Assembly: GCA_022732315.1 (NCBI GenBank)
Contig: JAIJUV010000134.1
Span: 1 to 6,820 of the forward strand
Reading direction: 5' to 3'
Origin: Prevotella sp.
GTDB lineage: Bacteria > Bacteroidota > Bacteroidia > Bacteroidales > Bacteroidaceae
Length of the DNA stretch: 6,820 nt
Shown here: one piece after another, positions 1 to 6,244 of the stretch
Position numbering within the stretch: position 1 is the stretch's first letter
Layout of the letters: the number at the start of each line of letters is the position of its first letter
Position numbers and translations under genes: made by a program
Notes under the pieces: generated by a model
Database searches by the model: none
What the model was told of the DNA's origin: nothing
The model's input: the letters and a program-made list of their open reading frames with translations, nothing else

Positions 1-566
1 TGTATGGACACGGAGAGAGCGAGGGCGACCATATCCAGATGGGATGGAAGGATAGATGGGATGTCATCAGATGGTCGGAAATCGCCAATGAGATTTTTAA
101 AGTGGAGAATACCCGTCAGGTGATTCACGGTATTTCGATGGGTGCGGCAACCACGATGGCGGTATCGGGAGAGAAGACTCCTGATTACGTGAAGTGCTTT
201 GTGGAGGACTGCGGCTATACCAACGTATGGGATGAGTTTTCCGCTCAGCTCAAAGACCAGTTTGGCTTGCCTGCCTTCCCGCTGATGAATACCACCTCTG
301 CTCTTTGCCAGTATCGCTACGGCTGGTCGTTTGCCGAGGCGCAGCAGATAGAGCAGGTTCGTAAGTGCACCAAACCGATGCTTTTTATCCATGGCGACAA
401 GGATGCCTTCGTGCCTTACGCCATGCTGCATCGGCTTTACGAGGCAAAGACGAAGGGCAGAAAAGCCATCTTCATCGCCAAAGGCTCCGTTCATGCCATG
501 GCATATCGCGACCATCACGAGGCATACACCCGCATCGTAAGAGACTTTGTTTCGCAGGAAGAATAG
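1..566 (+). CDS. Alpha/beta-hydrolase, 3' part (5' end off the window)
   Basis: This is a serine hydrolase of the alpha/beta-hydrolase fold. The frame is open from the left edge (first full codon at base 3), so 187 residues of its C-terminal part are visible and the true start is missing. The first visible residues read YGHGESEGDHIQMGW, the HGxSEG region typical of COG1073-like hydrolases. The nucleophile elbow G-I-S-M-G has its serine at bases 135-137. The acid is most likely the second Asp of HGDKDAFVP (bases 402-404), and the catalytic His lies in KGSVHAMAY (bases 492-494). The triad therefore looks complete and in the usual order. The substrate cannot be read from the sequence; esterase or peptidase-like activity are both possible. 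Any signal peptide would be off the window. The gene ends with TAG, followed by a hairpin about 15 bases downstream. Confidence 0.9.
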   Translation, partial: YGHGESEGDHIQMGWKDRWDVIRWSEIANEIFKVENTRQVIHGISMGAATTMAVSGEKTPDYVKCFVEDCGYTNVWDEFSAQLKDQFGLPAFPLMNTTSALCQYRYGWSFAEAQQIEQVRKCTKPMLFIHGDKDAFVPYAMLHRLYEAKTKGRKAIFIAKGSVHAMAYRDHHEAYTRIVRDFVSQEE

Positions 567-580
567 TATGAATATAATTA

Positions 581-612
581 CCCTTAAGGCTAAATATTTT
601 TAGCCTTAAGGG
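581..612. terminator. Perfect 14-bp hairpin, possible terminator of the hydrolase gene
   Basis: CCCTTAAGGCTAAA (581-594) is perfectly complementary to TTTAGCCTTAAGGG (599-612) around a 4-base loop. It begins 14 bases after the hydrolase stop. It is not followed at once by a T-run (AAAATATATTTT comes next), so it is not a textbook intrinsic terminator. It could equally be a palindromic regulatory or RNA-stabilising element. Both arms carry the GCCTTAA heptamer that recurs further downstream. Confidence 0.5.
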
Positions 613-728
613 AAAATATATTTTGCCTTAACTCTAAATATTCTATGACTTCCTGATGGAGACTCATATCAGGGAGCAAAACTTTGCGTTTTTTGACGGA
701 TGTTTGCCTTTTTCTGCTTTTGCCTTAA
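584..728. repeat. Four copies of heptamer GCCTTAA upstream of the alpha-galactosidase
   Basis: GCCTTAA occurs at 603-609, 625-631 and 722-728 on the + strand and at 584-590 on the minus strand (as TTAAGGC). Two of the copies sit in a longer identical 11-mer, TTTTGCCTTAA, at 621-631 and 718-728. All four lie between the hydrolase stop and the promoter of the alpha-galactosidase. They could be binding sites for a regulator, but low-complexity AT-rich sequence makes some recurrence likely by chance. Confidence 0.35.
649..676. other. Imperfect 9-bp hairpin in the intergenic region
   Basis: CTTCCTGAT (649-657) can pair with ATCAGGGAG (668-676), with one G-T wobble and a 10-base loop. A T-rich stretch follows after about 14 bases. 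It might be a backup terminator for the hydrolase transcript or an operator; the sequence does not decide. Confidence 0.3.
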
Positions 729-742
729 AATAAAGCAGAAAA
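710..742. other. 11-bp inverted repeat just upstream of the alpha-galactosidase promoter
   Basis: TTTTCTGCTTT (710-720) is the exact reverse complement of AAAGCAGAAAA (732-742), separated by 11 bases that contain one GCCTTAA copy. The right arm ends 2 bases before the proposed -33 box, the position expected for an upstream activator site. A transcription-factor site is therefore more likely than an RNA structure, because the repeat lies upstream of the predicted transcription start. Confidence 0.4.
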
Positions 743-744
743 GT

Positions 745-776
745 ATTGGCTAGTATCTTTTTTTTTCTTATTTTTG
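745..776 (+). promoter_or_regulatory. Bacteroidota-type promoter for the alpha-galactosidase
   Basis: The -7 element TATTTTTG (769-776) matches the TAnnTTTG consensus exactly. A -33 element ATTG (745-748; consensus TTTG) lies 20 bases upstream. Transcription would begin near 783, giving a leader of about 40 bases. The spacer contains an uninterrupted run of nine T (758-766). Confidence 0.65.
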
Positions 777-794
777 CAGTTGAAAAATTAGTCA

Positions 795-827
795 ATGACA
801 GAAACTAATAACATAATTCAACTATGA
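795..827 (+). CDS. Possible 10-codon leader ORF overlapping the alpha-galactosidase start
   Basis: An ATG at 795 opens a short frame encoding MTETNNIIQL. Its TGA stop (825-827) overlaps the alpha-galactosidase start (824-826) in an ATGA arrangement. It would begin about 12 bases into the predicted transcript. Such an overlap allows coupling by termination and re-initiation, which could matter in an organism without Shine-Dalgarno signals. The peptide has no recognised attenuator motif such as a run of one regulatory codon. A chance ORF of this length is quite possible, so the call is tentative. Confidence 0.25.
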   Translation: MTETNNIIQL

Positions 828-3022
828 TGAAATTAAAATCACTAGCGTTTTTGCTCATCTCCGTCGCCATGCCTGCGATGGCCGAGCAAGTATCAGTTAA
901 CAGTAAGGGCATCTCACTTATCCTCGATGTGGAGAACGGCAAACCTGCTCAGTATCTCTACTTCGGTACCAAGTTGAATGCTGCCGACCTGCAGAACCTC
1001 AAGGTGGCTACCAACGGAAGAATGGATGCCTATCCTGCCTATGGCTTGAACACTCCTACAGAGGCTGCACTCGCCATGCGCCATAGCGACGGTAATCTTT
1101 CTACCGCTCTCGTGGCTACGGGCAGCAACGTGAAGCAGGAGGCAAATGCCACCGTTACTACTATCCATCTCAAGGATCCTGTATATAATATAAAGGTGGA
1201 CTTGAAGTATCGTGCCTACAAGGATGTGGATATGATTGAGGCGTGGACCGAAATCAACAATGGCGAAAAGGGCATCGTTACCCTGACCACCTTCGCTTCT
1301 GCCATGCTTCCTATCCGCCGTGGCGATGTATGGATGAGCCACCTCTCGGGTACATGGGCTGCCGAGGCGCAGTTGAGCCACGAGAAGCTGCAGCCAGGCG
1401 AGTTCGTTATCCGCAACAATGATGGCGTACGCAATTCGCATACCGACCATGCCGAGGTGATGTTCTCGCTCAACGGCAAGGGACAGGAGAATACGGGTGC
1501 CGTAATCGGTGCGGCACTGGAATACAGCGGCAACTATAAGCTCAAGACCGTGACCGACGACACGGAGTATCACTACTTCTTTGCCGGCATCAACGAGCAG
1601 AACTCTGAATATCACCTGAAGAAGGGCGAAACCTTCAAGACTCCGGCACTCGCCTTCACCTATTCCAATGAGGGATTGAGCGGTGCCAGCCGCAACTTTC
1701 ACAAGTGGGGACGCAAGTATGTGCTTGCTCATGGCGACCAGGAGCGTGACATCCTGCTCAACTCCTGGGAGGGTGTTTATTTCGACATCAACCAGAAGGG
1801 GATGGACCAGATGATGGCCGACATCCACAGCATGGGTGGCGAACTCTTTGTGATGGACGACGGATGGTTCGGAAAGAAATATCCTAGAAAGAAAGACGAC
1901 ACTGCCCTGGGCGACTGGGTGGTGGATACCGAAAAGTTGCCTGATGGCATTGAGGGTCTGCTCCGCGATGCCAAGAAGAACGGCGTGAAGTTTGGTATCT
2001 GGATTGAGCCAGAAATGACCAACACCAAGAGTGAACTCTACGAGAAGCATCCTGACTGGATAGTCAAGGCGCCTAAGCGTGATGCAGTGGTAGGCCGTGG
2101 CGGCACACAGCTGGTGCTCGACCTGGGTAATCCTAAGGTACAGGATTTCGTATTTGGCGTGGTAGATAATCTGCTTACCAAGTATCCTGAGATTGCCTAC
2201 ATCAAGTGGGATGCCAACATGTCTATCATGAACCATGGCAGCCAGTATCTTTCTGCTGCCGACCAGAGTCATCTCTACATCGCTTACCATCAGGGCTTTG
2301 CCAATGTCATCGACCGCATCCGTGCCAAGTACAAGGATGTGGTAATCCAGTGCTGTGCCAGCGGTGGTGCCCGTGCCAACTGGGGCAGCCTGCGTGGTTT
2401 CGACGAGTTCTGGGTGAGTGACAACACCGATGCCCTGCAGCGCATTTATATGCAGTATGGCACCAGCTATTTCTTCCCAGCTATCGCCATGGCGAGCCAT
2501 ATCTCTGCCGTGCCTAACCACACCGTGTTCCGTACCACATCATTGAAGTATCGCATCGATGTGGCTATGAGCGGTCGTCTGGGTATGGAAATACAGCCTA
2601 AGCACATGAAGGAGGAGGAAAAGGCACTCTGCCGCAAGGCCATCAGCGAGTATAAGGAGATTCGCCCTGTGGTACAGTTTGGCGACCTCTATCGTCTGGT
2701 TTCCCCATACGATAATCAGGGCTTGTCGTCTATCATGTATGTAAGTGAGGCGAAGGATAAGGCTGTGTTCTACTGGTGGAAGATAGCCAACTTCTATAAC
2801 GTTCATCTGCCAAGAGTAAAGATGGCGGGTCTGGATGCCAACAAGATGTATAAGGTGCGTGAGTTGAATGTCATCGACAATACTCCGCTCGATTGCGAGG
2901 GCAAGTCATACTCTGGCAAGTATCTGATGGAGCATGGTTTGGAGATGCCATTGGAGAACAATGTAGATTGGGGTAAGAAGACCGACTGGTCTTCCCGCGT
3001 GCTTTATCTGGTGGCACAGTAA
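824..3022 (+). CDS. Secreted GH36 alpha-galactosidase
   Basis: This 732-residue protein should hydrolyse terminal alpha-1,6-galactosyl bonds, as in melibiose, raffinose or stachyose, with retention of configuration. A Sec signal peptide is plain: a basic start (MMKLK), a hydrophobic core and an AMA site at residues 18-20, with no lipobox Cys, so the mature enzyme is probably periplasmic. GH36 hallmarks appear in order: DDGWFG (345-350), GIWIEPEM (391-398), KWDAN with the likely nucleophile Asp463, CCASGGAR (510-517), and WVSDNTDA, which holds the acid/base (Asp533 or Asp536). By family layout, residues of about 25-300 form the beta-sandwich, about 300-620 the TIM barrel, and the rest the C-terminal beta domain. 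Length is normal for GH36. ATG 824 was chosen; ATG 827 is equally possible and changes one residue. A promoter lies upstream and a terminator downstream, so it appears monocistronic. No SusC/SusD genes are adjacent. Confidence 0.95.
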   Translation: MMKLKSLAFLLISVAMPAMAEQVSVNSKGISLILDVENGKPAQYLYFGTKLNAADLQNLKVATNGRMDAYPAYGLNTPTEAALAMRHSDGNLSTALVATGSNVKQEANATVTTIHLKDPVYNIKVDLKYRAYKDVDMIEAWTEINNGEKGIVTLTTFASAMLPIRRGDVWMSHLSGTWAAEAQLSHEKLQPGEFVIRNNDGVRNSHTDHAEVMFSLNGKGQENTGAVIGAALEYSGNYKLKTVTDDTEYHYFFAGINEQNSEYHLKKGETFKTPALAFTYSNEGLSGASRNFHKWGRKYVLAHGDQERDILLNSWEGVYFDINQKGMDQMMADIHSMGGELFVMDDGWFGKKYPRKKDDTALGDWVVDTEKLPDGIEGLLRDAKKNGVKFGIWIEPEMTNTKSELYEKHPDWIVKAPKRDAVVGRGGTQLVLDLGNPKVQDFVFGVVDNLLTKYPEIAYIKWDANMSIMNHGSQYLSAADQSHLYIAYHQGFANVIDRIRAKYKDVVIQCCASGGARANWGSLRGFDEFWVSDNTDALQRIYMQYGTSYFFPAIAMASHISAVPNHTVFRTTSLKYRIDVAMSGRLGMEIQPKHMKEEEKALCRKAISEYKEIRPVVQFGDLYRLVSPYDNQGLSSIMYVSEAKDKAVFYWWKIANFYNVHLPRVKMAGLDANKMYKVRELNVIDNTPLDCEGKSYSGKYLMEHGLEMPLENNVDWGKKTDWSSRVLYLVAQ

Positions 3023-3030
3023 ACCTGAAG

Positions 3031-3062
3031 TATCGAAATATCTTAATATCGTAATATAGAAA
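3031..3062. repeat. Four degenerate 8-bp tandem repeats after the alpha-galactosidase
   Basis: TATCGAAA, TATCTTAA, TATCGTAA and TATAGAAA follow each other without gaps, starting 8 bases after the stop codon and running into the terminator. They differ from one another at only a few positions. They look like the remains of a slippage-generated tandem array; no function is evident. Confidence 0.5.
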
Positions 3063-3095
3063 AATGCAGAATATCAATTGGTATTCTGCTTTTTT
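3060..3095. terminator. Bidirectional intrinsic terminator between convergent genes
   Basis: GCAGAATATC (3066-3075) pairs with GGTATTCTGC (3080-3089), including one G-T wobble, around the loop AATT. Six T follow on the + strand (3090-3095). Five A precede the stem (3060-3064), giving a U-run on the minus-strand transcript. The element can therefore stop both the alpha-galactosidase and the convergent oxidoreductase transcripts. Confidence 0.85.
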
Positions 3096-3110
3096 GGTAT
3101 TTTTCAAAAA

Positions 3111-3140
3111 CTTTTATTCTCCGATAATCTTTTATTCTCC
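3111..3140. repeat. 18-bp-period direct repeat spanning the oxidoreductase stop codon
   Basis: The 12-mer CTTTTATTCTCC occurs at 3111-3122 and 3129-3140. On the coding (minus) strand this reads GGAGAATAAAAG twice. The Gly-Glu-stop ending of the gene is thus duplicated 18 bases later in the same frame, providing a second in-frame TAA with the intervening codons Lys-Ile-Ile-Gly-Glu. Confidence 0.6.
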
Positions 3141-4379
3141 TATATGTTGTCCCACCACATACCCCGTGGTCCAGGCTGCCTGCAGATTGAAGCCGCCGGT
3201 GATGGCATCGATGTCGAGCACTTCGCCGGCAAAGAAGAGGTGAGGGCACACCTTGCTCTCCAGGGTATGCAGGTCGATGTTGCTGAGGCTGATGCCGCCG
3301 CAGGTAACAAACTCCTCCTTGAAGGCTCCCTTTCCGTTCACCTGATAGAGGTCGTTGGTGAGGGTTTCTATCAGCAGGTTGCAACCCTTCTTTCCCATTT
3401 CGCTCCATTTCTTTTCGGGTGCATATCCCATCTTCTGAATCAGGAAGAGCCAGAGGCGGGATGGCAGATTGTAAGGGCGGATGCTTGCCAGCTGCTTCTG
3501 CGGGTTGGCAATGATGATGCCCTGGATGTTCTCTTCCACCAGCGAGCGGTTGCTCTCGTGTACCCAGTTCACGGAAATCCTGATCTGATAGTTGTTCTCG
3601 TGCAGATAGCGGGCTGCATGGGATGAGAGCTTCAGCACGGCAGGACCGCTCATGCCCCAATGGGTGATGAGGAGCGGACCCTCTGCCTTCAGCTTGGTGC
3701 CCGGAATGCTGGTATATACCGGCTCTACCACCGTGCCCATCAGGTTCTTGAAAGCCTTGTCGGCGATGTTGAAGGTGAAGAGCGATGGGATAGGCAGCTC
3801 TATCGCATGTCCCAGGTCTGAGAGATGCTTGAAGTTCTCTATTTTCGGATGGCCGCCCGTGGTAATGGCTACTCGATGGAAGGCAATCTGCCTGATTTCA
3901 GAAAAGGGATGAGAGGTCTTGAAATCCAGGAGCAGGCGCTCATCCTCCAGTTCGGTGATGGCGGTGAGCTGGTGGTTGCATTGTATCTTCACGCCCAGTC
4001 GCTTGGCGGTATTCACCAGACAGTCGATGATGCTGTGTGAATCCTGCGATTGCGGAAACACGCATTGGTCTTCCTGCGTAACCAGTGGCACGCCGTTCTC
4101 CTCAAACCAGTTGAAGGCATGCTGGTAGTCGAATCTCTTGAAGAGTCGCTTCATCAGTTTATGTCCGCGAGGGTACGCCTGTTTCAGGTCGGAAATCTCC
4201 TCAAAGGAATTGGTAAGATTACATCTTCCTCCTCCCGTGATTTCCACCTTGGCGAGAACCTTCGAATTCTTTTCGAATATGGTAATGTCGGCGTGAGGGA
4301 AGTTGCGCTTGGCCTCTATCGCCGCAAAGAATCCTGCGGCACCCCCACCAATAATTGCAATATGTAGTGTCTGTGGCAT
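3132..4379 (-). CDS. NAD(P)/FAD-dependent oxidoreductase, HI0933/YhiN (BaiN/RdsA) family
   Basis: This 415-residue flavoprotein belongs to the HI0933-like family (PF03486; E. coli YhiN, clostridial BaiN). The N-terminal Rossmann FAD-binding motif IIGGGAAGFFAA spans residues 9-20, with an acidic residue at the end of the second strand (Glu36). Further family signatures are TGGGRCNLTN (48-57), HWGMSGP (240-246), CGGISL (360-365) and the C-terminal FAGEVLDIDAITGGFNLQ (383-400). It is cytoplasmic, with no signal peptide. The frame is open further upstream to 4523, but ATG 4379 is chosen because the nucleotide-binding strand begins immediately after it, the predicted promoter lies between, and the longer form would overlap the divergent gene. 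BaiN acts in bile-acid dehydroxylation in Clostridium, but most relatives have no known substrate and nothing here supports a bile-acid role. Length and motifs look intact. Confidence 0.93.
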   Translation of the reverse strand: MPQTLHIAIIGGGAAGFFAAIEAKRNFPHADITIFEKNSKVLAKVEITGGGRCNLTNSFEEISDLKQAYPRGHKLMKRLFKRFDYQHAFNWFEENGVPLVTQEDQCVFPQSQDSHSIIDCLVNTAKRLGVKIQCNHQLTAITELEDERLLLDFKTSHPFSEIRQIAFHRVAITTGGHPKIENFKHLSDLGHAIELPIPSLFTFNIADKAFKNLMGTVVEPVYTSIPGTKLKAEGPLLITHWGMSGPAVLKLSSHAARYLHENNYQIRISVNWVHESNRSLVEENIQGIIIANPQKQLASIRPYNLPSRLWLFLIQKMGYAPEKKWSEMGKKGCNLLIETLTNDLYQVNGKGAFKEEFVTCGGISLSNIDLHTLESKVCPHLFFAGEVLDIDAITGGFNLQAAWTTGYVVGQHIGE

Positions 4380-4404
4380 ATCGTATTTTTTGATGATTAG
4401 GGTG

Positions 4405-4438
4405 CAAAGGTACTGCTTTTCTTTGATAAAAGAAGAAA
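4405..4438 (-). promoter_or_regulatory. Promoter of the FAD oxidoreductase
   Basis: Read on the minus strand, TACCTTTG (4412 to 4405) matches the Bacteroidota -7 consensus TAnnTTTG exactly. The -33 region is weaker: TTTC (4438 to 4435) at a spacing of 22. Transcription would begin near 4398, about 20 bases before the chosen ATG, which supports that start. Confidence 0.65.
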
Positions 4439-4456
4439 AGTTCCCCTTTTTCTTTT
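4428..4456. other. Inverted repeat between the divergent promoters
   Basis: AAAAG (4428-4432) and GAAAAG (4435-4440) pair with CTTTT (4452-4456) and CTTTTT (4446-4451), leaving a 2-base bulge (4433-4434) and a TTCCC loop. The element overlaps the -33 regions of both divergent promoters. It could be a shared operator, but its purine/pyrimidine composition is simple enough to arise by chance. Confidence 0.3.
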
Positions 4457-4484
4457 GCAGATACGATAGATTTTTGTAACTTTG
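4454..4484 (+). promoter_or_regulatory. Promoter of the AAA-ATPase/PD-(D/E)XK gene
   Basis: TTTG (4454-4457) and TAACTTTG (4477-4484) match the Bacteroidota -33 and -7 elements exactly, with a 19-base spacer. Transcription would begin near 4491, leaving only about 11 bases of leader before ATG 4502. Confidence 0.75.
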
Positions 4485-4501
4485 CGCAAAAATATCAGCA
4501 C

Positions 4502-6244
4502 ATGGAAGCAAAGAGAATACCATACGGCGTATCTGACTTCGTTGACGTGATGGAACGGAATCAGTATTATGTAGATAAGACTATGTATATTCCACAGTTG
4601 GAAGATGAAGCGGATAATTTGTTTTTTATCCGTCCTCGCCGCTTTGGAAAGAGCATATTCTTAAGTATGTTGCATGCCTATTACGATTGTCATACCAAGG
4701 ATAAGTTCCAGCAATGGTTTGGCAATCTCTGGATAGGCAAGCATCCTACACCCTTGCAGGGCAAGTTTCTCGTCTTGCATCTAGACTTTTCGCAGGTGGG
4801 AGGAACAATAGAGAAGTTGGAGGATAACTTCAACAGTTATTGTCGTATCAAGCTCGACAGCTTTGTTGATGTTTATCGCGACTTCTATTCAGAGACTTTT
4901 GTCGAAAAGGTGCTGGCTTCTACTGAAGCAACAGAGAAACTCAATATGATAAACGATGAGAACAGAAAGCTAGGACTGGATGTTTATCTCATCATAGACG
5001 AATACGATAATTTCACCAACACCGTACTCAATGAGCAGGGTGAGGACATGTATTGGGCGATAACTCATGCAGAAGGTTTTTATCGCGACATCTTCAAGAA
5101 GTTCAAGGGCACTTGCCGTCGTATCTTCATCTCGGGTGTAAGTCCTGTTACGCTCGATGATGTTACCAGTGGGTTCAACATAGGATGGCATATTTCTACC
5201 AAACTGAAGTTTAATCAGATGCTCGGCTTCTCCGAGGAGGATGTGATGGAACTGTTTGGATATTACAAAACGGCAGGAAAACTGCCTGCTGACTGTGATA
5301 TTCAGAAAGTGGTAGCGGAAATGAAACCATGGTATGATAACTATTGCTTTTCAAAGATGGCGTTGAATAAGCAGAGCAAGGTATTCAATTGCGATATGGT
5401 GCTTTATTATCTTCGCACGTATGTAAGCACGGGGGCTGCCCCAGAGCAGATGATTGACCCGAATACCAAGACCGACTATAATAAGATGAAGCGCCTTTTG
5501 CAGTTGGATAAGTTGGATGGAGACCGCAAGGGAGTGATTCGCACCATTGCTGAGACGGGGCAGATTATCACGAATCTTCGTGAAACTTTTCCAGCCCGTT
5601 CCATTACCGACCCCGGCGTGTTCCCAAGTCTGCTTTTCTATTATGGAATGTTGACCATCAAGGATACTTTTGGCGACCAGGTGATACTGGGTATTCCCAA
5701 CAACAATGTTCGCAAGCAATATTATGAGTATTTGCTGGAAGAATATCAGGATGTAAAGCATGTAAATATTGATGAGCTCAAGACGATGTTCACTTACATG
5801 GCATTCCAGGGGAAATGGTGTGAGGCTTTGGGGCATATGGCAAAAGCATACGCCGAAGTCTCTTCGGTGCGTGATACCATCGGAGGCGAGCGAAATCTGC
5901 AAGGTTTCTTTATGGCCTACCTTAGTTTGAACAACTATTATTATACTGCCCCCGAATTGGAACTGAATCATGGCTATTGCGATTTCTTCCTCTTGCCAAA
6001 CTTGTCTCGTTATCCTACCAAGCACAGTTATATCATAGAATTGAAACTTGTGCCAAAGAAAGAAAAGGGAATTTCGAAAGAAACATTCGAGAAGATGATA
6101 GGGGAGCAGTGGGATGCTGCTGAAGAGCAAATCTGCCGTTATGCCGTGGCTCCAAGGGTTGAGGCCTTGCGACAGGGAACCCAACTGCATAAGATTATCA
6201 TGCAGTTTGATGGCTGGAATCTGATCCGTATGGAAGAGGTGTGA
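4502..6244 (+). CDS. AAA-ATPase-like protein with C-terminal PD-(D/E)XK domain
   Basis: This 580-residue protein combines an AAA-ATPase_like domain (PF09820) with a C-terminal PDDEXK_9 nuclease-fold domain (PF08011, formerly DUF1703). The N-terminal YVDKT segment typical of the family is at residues 23-27. The P-loop RPRRFGKS (44-51) keeps GKS but has Arg in place of the first Gly, as is usual in this family. Walker B is LIIDEYD (163-169). GVSP (212-215) and WYDNY (277-281) are further conserved blocks. Near the C-terminus, Asp494 (YCDFF) and E513-L514-K515 (IIELKL) form the D...ExK signature, so the nuclease-like site looks intact. It is cytoplasmic, with no signal peptide. The biological role of the family is unproven, although copies are numerous in gut Bacteroidales and Clostridia. 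Its base composition appears more AT-rich than that of the alpha-galactosidase. It has its own promoter and a very short leader. Confidence 0.9.
   Translation: MEAKRIPYGVSDFVDVMERNQYYVDKTMYIPQLEDEADNLFFIRPRRFGKSIFLSMLHAYYDCHTKDKFQQWFGNLWIGKHPTPLQGKFLVLHLDFSQVGGTIEKLEDNFNSYCRIKLDSFVDVYRDFYSETFVEKVLASTEATEKLNMINDENRKLGLDVYLIIDEYDNFTNTVLNEQGEDMYWAITHAEGFYRDIFKKFKGTCRRIFISGVSPVTLDDVTSGFNIGWHISTKLKFNQMLGFSEEDVMELFGYYKTAGKLPADCDIQKVVAEMKPWYDNYCFSKMALNKQSKVFNCDMVLYYLRTYVSTGAAPEQMIDPNTKTDYNKMKRLLQLDKLDGDRKGVIRTIAETGQIITNLRETFPARSITDPGVFPSLLFYYGMLTIKDTFGDQVILGIPNNNVRKQYYEYLLEEYQDVKHVNIDELKTMFTYMAFQGKWCEALGHMAKAYAEVSSVRDTIGGERNLQGFFMAYLSLNNYYYTAPELELNHGYCDFFLLPNLSRYPTKHSYIIELKLVPKKEKGISKETFEKMIGEQWDAAEEQICRYAVAPRVEALRQGTQLHKIIMQFDGWNLIRMEEV

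Noticed and set aside
568..603. Eleven-codon ORF (MNIITLKAKYF) just after the hydrolase stop
   Set aside because: It runs into the hairpin at 581-612 and has no supporting signal; a chance frame is the simpler explanation.
914..2521. 535-codon open frame on the minus strand opposite the alpha-galactosidase
   Set aside because: It lies wholly inside a clear GH36 gene, its translation shows no family motif, and long antisense frames are common opposite genes with strong codon bias.
3043..3660. 205-codon minus-strand frame and several plus-strand frames overlapping the FAD oxidoreductase
   Set aside because: They overlap a gene with intact family motifs end to end, and their translations are low-complexity and lack recognisable domains.
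3132..4379. Bile-acid dehydroxylation role suggested by the BaiN family name
   Set aside because: The family is broad, the bai genes are not present in the window, and no substrate-specific feature can be read from the sequence.
4380..4523. 48-residue N-terminal extension of the oxidoreductase
   Set aside because: The FAD-binding strand starts right after ATG 4379, the promoter lies inside the extension, and the extension overlaps the start of the divergent gene.
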